DNA of 64,000 bases from Candidatus Protochlamydia phocaeensis (GTDB taxonomy: Bacteria; Chlamydiota; Chlamydiia; Chlamydiales; Parachlamydiaceae): positions 124,001-188,000 of the forward strand of contig NZ_FCNU01000028.1 of assembly GCF_001545115.1 (NCBI RefSeq), in the 5' to 3' direction. Below the pieces are notes generated by a model. The model had not been told where the DNA came from, did not search any database, and was given only the letters and a program-made list of their open reading frames with translations. Shown here in pieces: positions 53,439 through 62,911 of this stretch. The translations under genes were made by a program, and so were the position numbers. Each line of letters starts with the position of its first letter. Position 1 is the first letter of the stretch.

Positions 53439-54618
53439 TCAAGCCGAGCTTGCTGCAGATATTATGGAGCTTAACTTAGGGCCGCAGCATCCATCGACTC
53501 ATGGCGTTTTGCGTATAAAATTACGGCTTGATGGAGAGAAGCTTGTATCTGCAGAACCTGTGATAGGTTACCTGCATACAGGGGTGGAAAAAGAATGCGA
53601 GTCGCGTACCTATCCTCAAGTTTTTACCCTTGTCGACCGTTTGGATTATTTATCAGGGCCTGCTGAAGAGCAGGCTTTTGCAGCGTCTGTTGAGCGCTTG
53701 ATGGCTGTTGAAGTTCCGGAACGGGCGCAGATCATACGCCTGATTTTTTTGGAACTTTCCAGAATCTCCAGCCATTTATTGTGGTTGGGAACGAGTGCGC
53801 TTGAGCTCAACATGTCCTCTGTTTACATGTATTGTTTTGCCGAAAGAGAGAAGATCCTCGATCTTTTTGAAGAAGTGGCGGGAGCGCGGATGTTTCCATC
53901 GATCTGGCGCATTGGCGGGCTTGCGCGGGATTTGACGCCTGAATTTGACGCCCATGCCCGGGATTTTTTAAAAGGTTTTCCGCAAATGTGGAAAGACCTC
54001 GATAAGCTCTTAACAAATAACTATGTATGGTGCGAACGCTTGCAAGGCGTGGCAATTATTGATGAAGAGCTTTGCAAAAAGTATATGTGCACAGGGCCGG
54101 TACTGCGTGCGGCAGGCGTGCCTTATGATATCCGCAAAATTTATCCTTATTTAGGATATGAGACATACCAGTTTGACATTCCGACGAGGAAAGAGGCTGA
54201 CTCTTATGCCCGCTACCTTGTACGTATGGACGAGATGAAGGAAAGCGCCTCATTAGTTGAGCAAGCGCTGGGACGTTTAAAGCCCGGCCCTGTTCTGACC
54301 AATAATCGCAAGGTGGCTTTGCCTCCGCGCAGGGAGCTGGCCCGCAGCATGGAGGCGGTTATCCATCAATTCAAGTTGGTTTGTGAAGGTCTGCGTCCGC
54401 CTGTTGGCGAAGTTTATCAGTGCGTAGAATCTGCAAGGGGAGAATTGGGCTATTATTTAGTTAGCGACGGCACCCATCGCCCTTATCGCGTGCGCGTGCG
54501 ATCGCCTTCTTTTGCCCATGTTGCCGTTTTGCAAGATGTGTTGCCGGGCCACATTTTATCCGATGTTATTGTTGCCATTGCCAGTGTTGATCCAATTTTG
54601 GGAGATGTTGACCGCTGA
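53413..54618 (+). CDS. nuoD: NADH-quinone oxidoreductase subunit D
   Basis: The 49 kDa-type subunit that forms the quinone site with NuoB. 401 residues. Signature LGPQHPSTHGVLR (about residues 22-34), with the quinone-site His; GYLHTGVEKECE and the C-terminal VASVDPILGDVDR, which is the conserved complex I ending. Its ATG lies inside nuoC, and its stop shares a base with the nuoE start. Confidence 0.96.
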   Translation: MNETYKDHNQAELAADIMELNLGPQHPSTHGVLRIKLRLDGEKLVSAEPVIGYLHTGVEKECESRTYPQVFTLVDRLDYLSGPAEEQAFAASVERLMAVEVPERAQIIRLIFLELSRISSHLLWLGTSALELNMSSVYMYCFAEREKILDLFEEVAGARMFPSIWRIGGLARDLTPEFDAHARDFLKGFPQMWKDLDKLLTNNYVWCERLQGVAIIDEELCKKYMCTGPVLRAAGVPYDIRKIYPYLGYETYQFDIPTRKEADSYARYLVRMDEMKESASLVEQALGRLKPGPVLTNNRKVALPPRRELARSMEAVIHQFKLVCEGLRPPVGEVYQCVESARGELGYYLVSDGTHRPYRVRVRSPSFAHVAVLQDVLPGHILSDVIVAIASVDPILGDVDR

Positions 54619-55133
54619 TGCTTACAGAAGACACACGAAAAGCTATTTTGGAATTGCAAAAGAATTATCCGGAGAAGCGCTCGGCGCTTATTCCGGCGCT
54701 CCATCTTGCCCAAGCGGAAGCGGGCTATCTGCCGCGCGGCGTGCAGAACGAGGTGGCGGAATTATTTGGGATAGACCCCAACGAAGTCAATGCCGTTGTC
54801 ACTTTTTATGATATGTTCTTTGAAGAGCCGGTCGGCAAGCACATTCTGCATGTATGTACAAATGTATCGTGCATGCTGCGAGGAGCGGACGGTATAGTCA
54901 AGGGGCTATGCCAAAGATTGCACGCCAATCCTGGAGAAACGAGTCCAGATGGAGAATTTACTGTCTTTGCGTCGGAATGCTTGGCTGCATGCGACCGGGC
55001 TCCTATGATGCTAGTGGATGATAAAGTCATCGGTCCTGTTAAAGAAGAAGAACTCGATCGTTTATTGGAAGACGCCAAAAAAAGTCCCGGGCATCCTTCT
55101 CCTATCGGAAAAGACGAGGTAAGCTATGCCTGA
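54618..55133 (+). CDS. nuoE: NADH-quinone oxidoreductase subunit E
   Basis: The 24 kDa-type subunit of the NADH module with a [2Fe-2S] cluster. 171 residues. Ligands: CTNVSC (two cysteines spaced by four) and the CLAAC pair in SECLAACDRAPMM. Its start overlaps the nuoD stop by one base (TGATG arrangement) and its end overlaps nuoF by 8 bases. Confidence 0.95.
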   Translation: MLTEDTRKAILELQKNYPEKRSALIPALHLAQAEAGYLPRGVQNEVAELFGIDPNEVNAVVTFYDMFFEEPVGKHILHVCTNVSCMLRGADGIVKGLCQRLHANPGETSPDGEFTVFASECLAACDRAPMMLVDDKVIGPVKEEELDRLLEDAKKSPGHPSPIGKDEVSYA

Positions 55134-56454
55134 AATGCGCATATTGATGGCTTATGGGGATGATCCCAATCAATGCGACATCGAAACGTATGAGCGAAAT
55201 GGCGGTTATCAAGCCATCCGCAAGGCAATTCCTCATCTCAAACCGGAAGATCTTATCGAAAACGTGAAGCAGGCCGGGTTAAGAGGACGAGGTGGAGCGG
55301 GGTTTGTAACCGGCATGAAATGGGGATTTGTTCCCAGGGATCCTTCTCTTCCCAAATACGTTGTCTGCAATGCCGATGAAAGCGAGCCCGGAACTTTTAA
55401 AGATAGATGGCTGATCGAGCATGACCCGCATCAACTTCTTGAGGGAATTATGCTGGCCAGCTATGCCATCGGTGCGAAGCATGCATTTATTTATTGTCGT
55501 GGGGAATTCTTTGAAGGCAATGGCAAGCTGCGCAAAGCCGTGAAGCAGGCCAAGGAAAAAGGCTATTTAGGAGCGCCTCTTTTTGGTTCCGATTATTCAT
55601 TGGAGATCACCGTGCATCCAGGCGCAGGTGCGTATATTGCAGGGGAAGAAACGGCTCAACTTAATTCTTTGGAAGGCTTTCGGGCGACGCCCCGCTTAAA
55701 GCCGCCTTTCCCGGCAGTGGCCGGACTCTATCAGAAGCCCACGGTCATTAATAATGTCGAAACGCTTTGCAATGTTGTTCATATTGTCAACCGTGGCGTG
55801 GAATGGTATCAAAGCATAGGGAAGCCTAAAAATACGGGGACCAAGATTTTCCAAATCAGCGGGCAGGTGCAAAAGCCAGGGTGCTATGAATTCCCATTAG
55901 GAGTTCCTTTAAGAGAAGTGCTGGAAGCTGCTGGATGGATGGATCCAGGAAGGCGCTTTAAAGCCTGCTATCCGGGGGGATCCTCATGCGCCCTTTTGAC
56001 CGAGCGGGATCTGGATATTTCCATGGATTTTGAAACATTGGCAGCCCGCAAAACAGCTTTAGGGACAGCTTCAATTATTGTCATGGATGACTCGGCTGAT
56101 ATGGTCAAAGTCGCCCGACGCTTGATGCAATTTTATCAAAATGAATCTTGTGGCAAATGCACGCCTTGCCGGGAAGGAACACGCTGGATGGTGCAGGTCC
56201 TTCAGCGGATTGAAGCGGGAGGAGGAACATTTGGAGACTTGAAAACGATCGAACAAGTCTGCAAAGAGATGGCGGCCAACTCTTTTTGTCCGCTTGCTGT
56301 TGGAGCAGAGCCACCCATCGTAAGCGCCGTTCAGGAATTTAGAAGTGAATTTGAGGCGTATATTAGGAAGAATCCTAATGCAGAAGGACGCCCAGAAATG
56401 AAAATCTCTTACCCCTATTTGAAGGTTGGAAGTGCAAACTACGGACCAAGTTAA
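55126..56454 (+). CDS. nuoF: NADH-quinone oxidoreductase subunit F
   Basis: The 51 kDa-type subunit that oxidises NADH via FMN. 442 residues. The NADH/FMN binding loop is GRGGAGFVTGMKW, then CNADESEPGTFKDR (FMN), GAYIAGEETAQLNSLEG, and the [4Fe-4S] N3 motif ESCGKCTPCREGT. An unusual detail is AQLNSLEG where most homologues read ALLESLEG. The 3' end overlaps the nuoG start. Confidence 0.96.
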   Translation: MPEMRILMAYGDDPNQCDIETYERNGGYQAIRKAIPHLKPEDLIENVKQAGLRGRGGAGFVTGMKWGFVPRDPSLPKYVVCNADESEPGTFKDRWLIEHDPHQLLEGIMLASYAIGAKHAFIYCRGEFFEGNGKLRKAVKQAKEKGYLGAPLFGSDYSLEITVHPGAGAYIAGEETAQLNSLEGFRATPRLKPPFPAVAGLYQKPTVINNVETLCNVVHIVNRGVEWYQSIGKPKNTGTKIFQISGQVQKPGCYEFPLGVPLREVLEAAGWMDPGRRFKACYPGGSSCALLTERDLDISMDFETLAARKTALGTASIIVMDDSADMVKVARRLMQFYQNESCGKCTPCREGTRWMVQVLQRIEAGGGTFGDLKTIEQVCKEMAANSFCPLAVGAEPPIVSAVQEFRSEFEAYIRKNPNAEGRPEMKISYPYLKVGSANYGPS

Positions 56455-58753
56455 TATCGTCACTTTTACACTTGATGGACAGTCAATCAGCGTTCCCAAA
56501 GGAACGACTGTCTATACGGCCGCCAAGCAGCATGGAATTAATATCCCTGTTTTTTGCTATCAAGACCGCATGCCCCCATTCGGGGCGTGCCGCATGTGCT
56601 TGGTCGAAGTTGAAAAAATGCCGAAGCTTCAGACCTCTTGCACCTTAGTCGCTACAGAAGGAATGGTTGTTAAAACACATAGCGAGGCAGCTGAAAAAGG
56701 AAGGGAAGGCATTTTAGAATTCTTGCTCATCAATCATCCGCTCGATTGCCCTATTTGCGATAGGGGAGGGGAATGCCTATTGCAAGATAATACCATGGCT
56801 TATGGCCCCGGTAGAAGCCGGTTCTTCGAAGAGAAACGCCATTTTGTTAAGCCGTGGTCTTTAGGTCCTGTATTGATGCTGGATCGCGAACGCTGCATTG
56901 TTTGCGCGCGGTGCACCCGCTTTGGAGATATTATTGCCGGAGATCATGCGCTTGAAATGATGGAGCGAGGCTACCGAAGCGAAGTCGGCACGCCAGATGG
57001 AGGGCCGGCAGAATCCAAATTTATTGGAAATACCATTCAATTATGTCCTGTCGGGGCTCTGACTAGCGATGTTTACCGCTTTCGCGCCCGTCCTTGGGAT
57101 AACGATTCCACACCCAGCACCTGTACGCTATGCCCTGTCGGCTGCAGCATGTTTCTTGATTCGCGCGATGGAGAAATTATGCGGACGCGCTCTAGAGAAA
57201 ACCATGAGGTCAATGACATCTGGCTGTGCGATAAAGGATTCTTCGGCTACGAATTTACCTATCATCCCGACCGCTTGCAACAGCCTTTGATCCGCAAGGG
57301 CGATAAGCTTGAAACAGCCAGCTGGGAAGAGGCTATCGCCTTAGTCTCAGAAAAAATGAAAGCCTTCCAGCCAGAAGGAAAGATAGCTGCTTGGGGAGGC
57401 AATCCATTGACAGTGGAAGAAAACTATCTCCTGCAAAAGCTTATGCGGGAAAGATTGGGAAGCAACCACATCGATCATCGCATTGGGATGCCGATTATGG
57501 ATCTTCATCAAGAAGGGATGGCACCCGGGATGGAAATGGCGATCGGAGAATGCGAGCAACTGTCATTTGCCATTCTTTTTGGCTTAGATCTTACGGAAGA
57601 ATTTCCTGTAATTTGGTTAAGGTTAAAGCAGGCAATTAACCGTGGAGCGACAGTAATCTTTATTGGGCATTTTGCTCCTGAAATCGCTCCTCATTTGGCC
57701 AAAACGATTATTCATGCTCCCGGAAGAGAGCTTGAATTGCTAAGAGAGCACCTTCCCAATCTAGCCAAATTGGCAGAAGAAGGTAAAGAAGGCGCCATTT
57801 TTATTGGAAGGCAATACTTGGCTTCACCTGAGCGGGCATCGATTTTATCTGAATTGGATAGGCTGCGCCAAACGTTTCCTTCCCCTGTATCGCTTAATCT
57901 ATTAGAGGGGAGAGGAAATAGTGAAGGGGCAAGATTGGCAGGGATGCGTCCGGACTTAAAGCCGTTTGGCAGGCATATAAGCGAGCCTGGCCTAAATGCC
58001 CTTCAAGTATTAGAATCCGCTGCGCGCGAGGGGTGGGATTTATTATATGTTGTCGGCGCTAATCCAGCTTTGAAATTTCCCTCTGATCAATGGAAGGAAG
58101 CGCGCAGCAAATTGAAGTTCCTCGTCGTTCAAGATCTTTTCCTCACAGAAACGGCCAAGCAGGCAGACGTTGTCCTGCCCCCGCTATGCTTTGTCGAGAA
58201 GGGAGGGCATTTCATCAATATTGAAGGGCGCGTCCAGAAGATTGAGCCCGGGAAAGCCATTCCGCCCGGATTCTATAGCGATGGCGAAATTTTTACGCTG
58301 CTGGCGGATAAAATGGGCACATCTTTGATTCTCGATGATCATTTCCTTAACCGACTTAAGCCAGGACATCTCTTTCACGAAAGGGCTAAATATTTGAAAG
58401 AAACGTCTTCTACACCGGCAATCGGGCCGCGGGAAGGCAAGCTGGCTGCGACTTTTTCTCATACTCTTTTTGATCATGGCGAGCGCATGAAGCACGATCC
58501 GCATGTCATCCGCTTGGTAAAAGAGCCAAGAGTGCGTTTGCATCCTTTTGAAGGGGCTAAAAGGGGCCTTCAGGATGGAGAAATGGCACTGTTGACAGCT
58601 AATGGACGATCAATTACTGCCAAGCTGCGGCTGGACAAGCGCGTGGCTGAGGGAACCGTTGTTTTGCCGCTTGGCTTTGAAAAAATTCCCGTTCATGAAT
58701 TTGATGCGAATTTGCTGAATGGTTTATTGGTCGATATACAAAAAGAAGTGTAG
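56432..58753 (+). CDS. nuoG: NADH-quinone oxidoreductase subunit G
   Basis: The 75 kDa-type subunit, carrying several iron-sulfur clusters. From GTG 56432 behind GAAGG it is 773 residues (TTG 56426 is also open). Ferredoxin-like N-terminus: CYQDRMPPFGACRMC and QTSC for [2Fe-2S] N1b, the HxxxC-type HPLDCPICDRGGEC for N5 and N4, CIVCARC and CPVGAL. The molybdopterin-like domain follows, with the CTLCPVGC cluster-binding segment. Overlaps the 3' end of nuoF. Ends 2 bases before nuoH. Confidence 0.95.
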   Translation: MQTTDQVNIVTFTLDGQSISVPKGTTVYTAAKQHGINIPVFCYQDRMPPFGACRMCLVEVEKMPKLQTSCTLVATEGMVVKTHSEAAEKGREGILEFLLINHPLDCPICDRGGECLLQDNTMAYGPGRSRFFEEKRHFVKPWSLGPVLMLDRERCIVCARCTRFGDIIAGDHALEMMERGYRSEVGTPDGGPAESKFIGNTIQLCPVGALTSDVYRFRARPWDNDSTPSTCTLCPVGCSMFLDSRDGEIMRTRSRENHEVNDIWLCDKGFFGYEFTYHPDRLQQPLIRKGDKLETASWEEAIALVSEKMKAFQPEGKIAAWGGNPLTVEENYLLQKLMRERLGSNHIDHRIGMPIMDLHQEGMAPGMEMAIGECEQLSFAILFGLDLTEEFPVIWLRLKQAINRGATVIFIGHFAPEIAPHLAKTIIHAPGRELELLREHLPNLAKLAEEGKEGAIFIGRQYLASPERASILSELDRLRQTFPSPVSLNLLEGRGNSEGARLAGMRPDLKPFGRHISEPGLNALQVLESAAREGWDLLYVVGANPALKFPSDQWKEARSKLKFLVVQDLFLTETAKQADVVLPPLCFVEKGGHFINIEGRVQKIEPGKAIPPGFYSDGEIFTLLADKMGTSLILDDHFLNRLKPGHLFHERAKYLKETSSTPAIGPREGKLAATFSHTLFDHGERMKHDPHVIRLVKEPRVRLHPFEGAKRGLQDGEMALLTANGRSITAKLRLDKRVAEGTVVLPLGFEKIPVHEFDANLLNGLLVDIQKEV

Positions 58754-58755
58754 CT

Positions 58756-59745
58756 ATGCAAGAGTTAGTCATTGAAGCCCTGATTAAAGGCCTTGTCATT
58801 ATTGCTGTCTTATTTCTTGCCGCCGCTTATATGACTTATTGCGAGCGGATCGTGCTGGCTCGTTTGCAGTTGCGCTTGGGACCTGTCCGGGTAGGGCCTT
58901 TAGGATTGCTGCAGCCGATTGCCGATGGTATCAAGCTGCTTTGTAAAGAACGATTCCAACCGACGGGAGTGGATACTTTTACGTATTGGCTGGCGCCTGC
59001 CATTTCGCTCTTTATGGCTCTATTTGCCTTTGTCTTGATTCCGATCGGAGGTACGGTCTATCTATGGGGACATACCGTTTCTTTGCAAATAGCCGACGTC
59101 AATGCCGGGATTGTCTTTCTTTTAGCCTTCTCTTCTTTGGCTGTTTATGGAGTCGTTTTGGCTGGATGGTCGTCCAATAACCGTTATTCTCTATTGGGAG
59201 GGCTGCGCGGAACGGCCCAAATGATCAGTTATGAAGTTCCTATGGGATTGTCTATCTTGACTGTTATCCTGTCTGCTAGCACATTGAGTTTGCAAGACAT
59301 TGTTGCGGAACAGCCAACGATAGGCAAGTGGTTTATTTGGACCAATCCCATCAGCTTTATTATTTACATCATTACAGCCTTTGCCGAGACAAACCGGTCT
59401 CCTTTTGATTTACCTGAGGCGGAGCATGAGTTGACGGCTGGCTATCATACCGAATATGGCGGCATGAAATTTGCCGTTTTCTTTCTTGGCGAGTATGTCA
59501 ACATGCTGGCCGTTTCTTCCATTGCCGTTACGCTCTTCTTTGGTGGCTGGCATGGACCGGGCGATATTCCTGTCCTATGGTATTTCTTAAAAGTGGCTTT
59601 CTTTATTTTCTTGTTTATGTGGGTAAGAGCCACACTGCCTCGCTTCCGCTATGATCAATTGATGACATTTGGTTGGAAAGTATTGGTTCCGGTGGCGGTC
59701 CTTAACTTACTCGTAACCGCTTACTTTGTATTGGTGGTGAGATGA
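58756..59745 (+). CDS. nuoH: NADH-quinone oxidoreductase subunit H
   Basis: Membrane subunit at the quinone chamber, linking the redox arm to the proton pumps. 329 residues, 8 helices. Signature RLGPVRVGPLGLLQPIADG, ETNRSPFDLPEAE and ELTAGYHTEYGGMKFAVFF. Start 2 bases after the nuoG stop; stop overlaps nuoI by 4 bases (ATGA). Confidence 0.96.
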   Translation: MQELVIEALIKGLVIIAVLFLAAAYMTYCERIVLARLQLRLGPVRVGPLGLLQPIADGIKLLCKERFQPTGVDTFTYWLAPAISLFMALFAFVLIPIGGTVYLWGHTVSLQIADVNAGIVFLLAFSSLAVYGVVLAGWSSNNRYSLLGGLRGTAQMISYEVPMGLSILTVILSASTLSLQDIVAEQPTIGKWFIWTNPISFIIYIITAFAETNRSPFDLPEAEHELTAGYHTEYGGMKFAVFFLGEYVNMLAVSSIAVTLFFGGWHGPGDIPVLWYFLKVAFFIFLFMWVRATLPRFRYDQLMTFGWKVLVPVAVLNLLVTAYFVLVVR

Positions 59746-60215
59746 AAAAAGCGTTCAGCAAAGTCATGTCCATGCTTAATGGGCTCTTCATTGTCCTGAA
59801 ATATGGTTTTAAGCGCCCTGTGACGATACGCTATCCGGAAGAAAAGCGTAAGCTTCCCGCCCGCTCCCGCGGCCGGCATTACCTCACCAAATGGGATGAT
59901 GGACTAGAGCGTTGCGTCGGCTGCGAGCTATGTGCGATCGTATGCCCCTCTCAAGCTATCTATGTCAAGCCTGCAGAGAATCAACCGGGAGATATCCATT
60001 CGCATGGCGAACGCTATGCATCGGACTTCCAGATCAATATGATCCGCTGCATTTATTGCGGCTATTGTGAAGAGGCATGCCCGACTGGAGCAATCATTTT
60101 AAGCAATGAATATGAGCTGTCCAGCTTTGACCGTGAGTCGCTCATTTTTACAAAAGATAAATTGACTGAAAAAAAACCGGGTGATTCGGGACGAGATCCG
60201 CATAGGGAGATTTAA
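59742..60215 (+). CDS. nuoI: NADH-quinone oxidoreductase subunit I
   Basis: Peripheral subunit of 157 residues with two [4Fe-4S] ferredoxin motifs, N6a and N6b: CVGCELCAIVCP (about residues 52-63) and CIYCGYCEEACP (about 103-114). A short amphipathic N-terminus matches the TYKI homologue family. Stop is 6 bases before nuoJ. Confidence 0.95.
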   Translation: MKKAFSKVMSMLNGLFIVLKYGFKRPVTIRYPEEKRKLPARSRGRHYLTKWDDGLERCVGCELCAIVCPSQAIYVKPAENQPGDIHSHGERYASDFQINMIRCIYCGYCEEACPTGAIILSNEYELSSFDRESLIFTKDKLTEKKPGDSGRDPHREI

Positions 60216-60221
60216 TTTGAC

Positions 60222-60728
60222 ATGACTTCAGTGATTGCTTTCCAATGGGTTGTCTGTCTGCTTTTGACTTTATCTTCGTTAGGCGTGATTTTATTGCGCA
60301 AGCCTGTGCATGCCAGCCTTTCCTTTCTTTTGACGCTTATGATGCTGGCTGTCCTTTATCTACAGCTTTCCGCTCAATTTATCGCCGTTATGCAGATATT
60401 AGTCTATGCGGGCGCCATTATGGTCATTTTCATGTTTGTCGTCGTCCTTTTCCAGGATGCCTACCAGCAAATTGCCCTTTATGAGGCGAAAAGCTCGCGT
60501 TTGTTTCTATTCACCGCTGTTATCCTCTTATTGTTAGCGATAGGGTTCTGGAGTAGGAATCTTGTTGATTTGGCGCTTGTTAAAGAAACCAAGCCGGAAA
60601 ATTTTGGCACAGTCCAAGCGTTGGGCCAGGCGCTCTATTTGGATTTCTTCTTCCCCTTTGAAGCCGTAACATTGCTTTTTTTGATAGCGGCGGTAGGGGC
60701 TGTTTACGTTGCAAGAAAGGAGAAGTAA
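60222..60728 (+). CDS. nuoJ: NADH-quinone oxidoreductase subunit J
   Basis: Membrane-arm subunit with five helices, 168 residues. The conserved third helix contains QILVYAGAIMVIFMFVVVLF, including the pi-bulge Tyr/Gly region. Followed directly by nuoK with no gap. Confidence 0.95.
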   Translation: MTSVIAFQWVVCLLLTLSSLGVILLRKPVHASLSFLLTLMMLAVLYLQLSAQFIAVMQILVYAGAIMVIFMFVVVLFQDAYQQIALYEAKSSRLFLFTAVILLLLAIGFWSRNLVDLALVKETKPENFGTVQALGQALYLDFFFPFEAVTLLFLIAAVGAVYVARKEK

Positions 60729-61028
60729 ATGGATCTTTCGCTCCTCGTTTTTACCAGTTTAGCTATGCTTATCATCGGCATTATTGGTGTATTAACCAAG
60801 CGGAATGCCTTAATTTTGTTCTTGTCCATCGAGCTTATGCTGAATGCCGCTAATCTTCTTTTTGTTACTTTTGCCTATTCATGGGGCAATCAAACAGGAT
60901 TGGTCTGGGTTTTCTTTGTTCTTGTCGTTGCAGCGGCAGAAGCAGCGGTCGGGCTAGCTATTATTATTAATTTATTCCGCACCAAGCATGTGGTGGACAT
61001 TGATCAGTACAATCGATTAAGAGGATAA
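60729..61028 (+). CDS. nuoK: NADH-quinone oxidoreductase subunit K
   Basis: Small membrane subunit of 99 residues, three helices. Conserved acidic residues in [18 protein letters not shown] and [16 protein letters not shown] are part of the proton path. ATG 60729 immediately follows the nuoJ stop. Confidence 0.95.
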   Translation: MDLSLLVFTSLAMLIIGIIGVLTKRNALILFLSIELMLNAANLLFVTFAYSWGNQTGLVWVFFVLVVAAAEAAVGLAIIINLFRTKHVVDIDQYNRLRG

Positions 61029-61030
61029 CA

Positions 61031-62902
61031 ATGCTATTAGCTCTGTGTCTTGGACTTTTTCTTCCGTTGGCCAGCTTTCTGGCATTGGCTGTCGCTTCTA
61101 ATAAGATTAGTCGTCGTTTAGCGGGCATTATAGCTAGCTCCGTGGTATTTATCTCTTTTGTCTGCTTTTCCGGCCTGCTCTACGTTTATGTTTATGATGG
61201 AATGCCTCCTACTAGTTATGTGCTTTATAATTGGATTCCCGTCAAAGGAATTGATGCCGACTTTAGCCTGCGCTTGGATCCGCTTTCTCTAACAATGACT
61301 TTGATCATTACCGGCGTGGGTTTTTTAATTCACGTGTATTCCATCGGCTATATGGACCATGACGAAGACTTTGCCCGCTACTTCGCCTTCATGAACTTCT
61401 TCGTGTTTTCCATGCTCCTGCTTGTCTTGGCTGCCAATGTTCTGCTGCTTTTTGTTGGATGGGAAGGCGTTGGCCTGGCGTCCTATTTGCTCATCGGCTT
61501 TTGGTATGATCGCCCGGCTGCTGCTCAAGCGGCGACAAAAGCATTTGTCGTCAACCGCATTGGAGATTTGGGATTATTGATTGGATTGCTGTTGACGTTC
61601 CATTTGTTCGGAACAAGCGATATTGCGGAAATTTCTAAACGAGCCGGCCCAGAAATTGCGCTTGGAGCGCCTATTCTTACACTTTTGACATTCCTTTATT
61701 TTTGGGGGGCGACGGGAAAATCGGCTCAGCTTCCTCTATATACCTGGCTTCCGGATGCCATGGAAGGCCCAACGCCCGTTTCAGCCCTTATCCATGCCGC
61801 TACCATGGTAACTGCTGGAGTTTATTTAGTCGTTCGCATGCATCCCGTTTTCGAGCTGACTCCGGAAACATTAGGCTGGATAGGGGATATCGGCGCCGCG
61901 ACGTCCCTTTTTGCGGCCCTTTGTGCGCTTGCGCAAAACGATCTTAAGCGTGTATTGGCTTATTCCACCATCAGCCAGTTGGGATTAATGTTTCTAGCTT
62001 GCGGAGTGGGTGCTTTCTATGCCGCTATGTTCCATCTGACGACCCATGCGTTTGTCAAAGCCTTATTGTTCCTTTCTGCCGGAAATGTGATTCATATGAT
62101 GCATGGCACAACCGATATGAATCAAATGGGAGGACTGGCTAAAAAATTTCCCAAGACCCATTGGTTTTTCTTGATTGGCGTATTAGCTTTATCGGGAATC
62201 CCTCCGCTTTCGGGATTTTTCAGCAAAGAACTGATTTTAGAGCAAGAGCATATTGCCGGATTCGACATGCTTTTTTATGTCGGTTTGGCCGCTTCCATTC
62301 TCACCGCCTTTTATCTGACACGCGCCTATTGCCTCACTTTTACCGGCAAGCCTCTTCTTGAACAAAAAGTTTTTGATGCGATCAAGGAAGCTCCTCCTGT
62401 CATGACAATTCCCGTCGCAATTTTAGCTTTTCTCTCTGTCATTGGAGGAGTGTTCGGCTTTGCTTTCAATGGCATTCCTCCCTTGGAAAGCTTCCTCGAA
62501 GAAGTCGGCGTGACGCTGCTTGGAAATGAACCCATGCATCAGCTATTCTTCATGTGGGAGACTTGGCTGGCTATTATTGGGGCCTTGCTGGGAGTCGGAA
62601 CGGCTGCTTGGATGTATACGCGCTATGTCAATCAACTCGGTTCACCTATCGCATTCTTGAAAAATTCTTTTTACGTTAATGAGATTTATGAGGCTCTAAT
62701 CGAGAAACCACTTGAGGCGCTTTCTCGCTTTATTGCAAATCAGTTTGAACCTAAGGTGTTTGATGGAATGATCCAAGGCGTCGTAGTCTCCTCACAGGGG
62801 ACGGCACGTTGGCTTCAACGGCTTCAAAGCGGGCAAATCCGCTCCTATATCGCCTTAATGGTTGTCGGAATGGCACTTTTAATTTTTTACTTCGCTTTTT
62901 GA
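61031..62902 (+). CDS. nuoL: NADH-quinone oxidoreductase subunit L
   Basis: Antiporter-like proton-pumping subunit at the end of the membrane arm. 623 residues, about 16 helices including the C-terminal lateral helix. Motifs: WEGVGLASYLLIGFWYDRPAA, the lysine-bearing GKSAQLPLYTWLPDAMEGPT, LIHAATMVTAGVYLV, and LTTHAFVKALLFLSAG. Starts 2 bases after nuoK, and is followed by nuoM after 9 bases. Confidence 0.96.
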   Translation: MLLALCLGLFLPLASFLALAVASNKISRRLAGIIASSVVFISFVCFSGLLYVYVYDGMPPTSYVLYNWIPVKGIDADFSLRLDPLSLTMTLIITGVGFLIHVYSIGYMDHDEDFARYFAFMNFFVFSMLLLVLAANVLLLFVGWEGVGLASYLLIGFWYDRPAAAQAATKAFVVNRIGDLGLLIGLLLTFHLFGTSDIAEISKRAGPEIALGAPILTLLTFLYFWGATGKSAQLPLYTWLPDAMEGPTPVSALIHAATMVTAGVYLVVRMHPVFELTPETLGWIGDIGAATSLFAALCALAQNDLKRVLAYSTISQLGLMFLACGVGAFYAAMFHLTTHAFVKALLFLSAGNVIHMMHGTTDMNQMGGLAKKFPKTHWFFLIGVLALSGIPPLSGFFSKELILEQEHIAGFDMLFYVGLAASILTAFYLTRAYCLTFTGKPLLEQKVFDAIKEAPPVMTIPVAILAFLSVIGGVFGFAFNGIPPLESFLEEVGVTLLGNEPMHQLFFMWETWLAIIGALLGVGTAAWMYTRYVNQLGSPIAFLKNSFYVNEIYEALIEKPLEALSRFIANQFEPKVFDGMIQGVVVSSQGTARWLQRLQSGQIRSYIALMVVGMALLIFYFAF

Positions 62903-62911
62903 GGATTGATC

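Noticed and set aside
56071-56499. 142-codon minus-strand frame opposite nuoF/nuoG
   Set aside because: Antisense shadow of two well-supported genes; no family resemblance.
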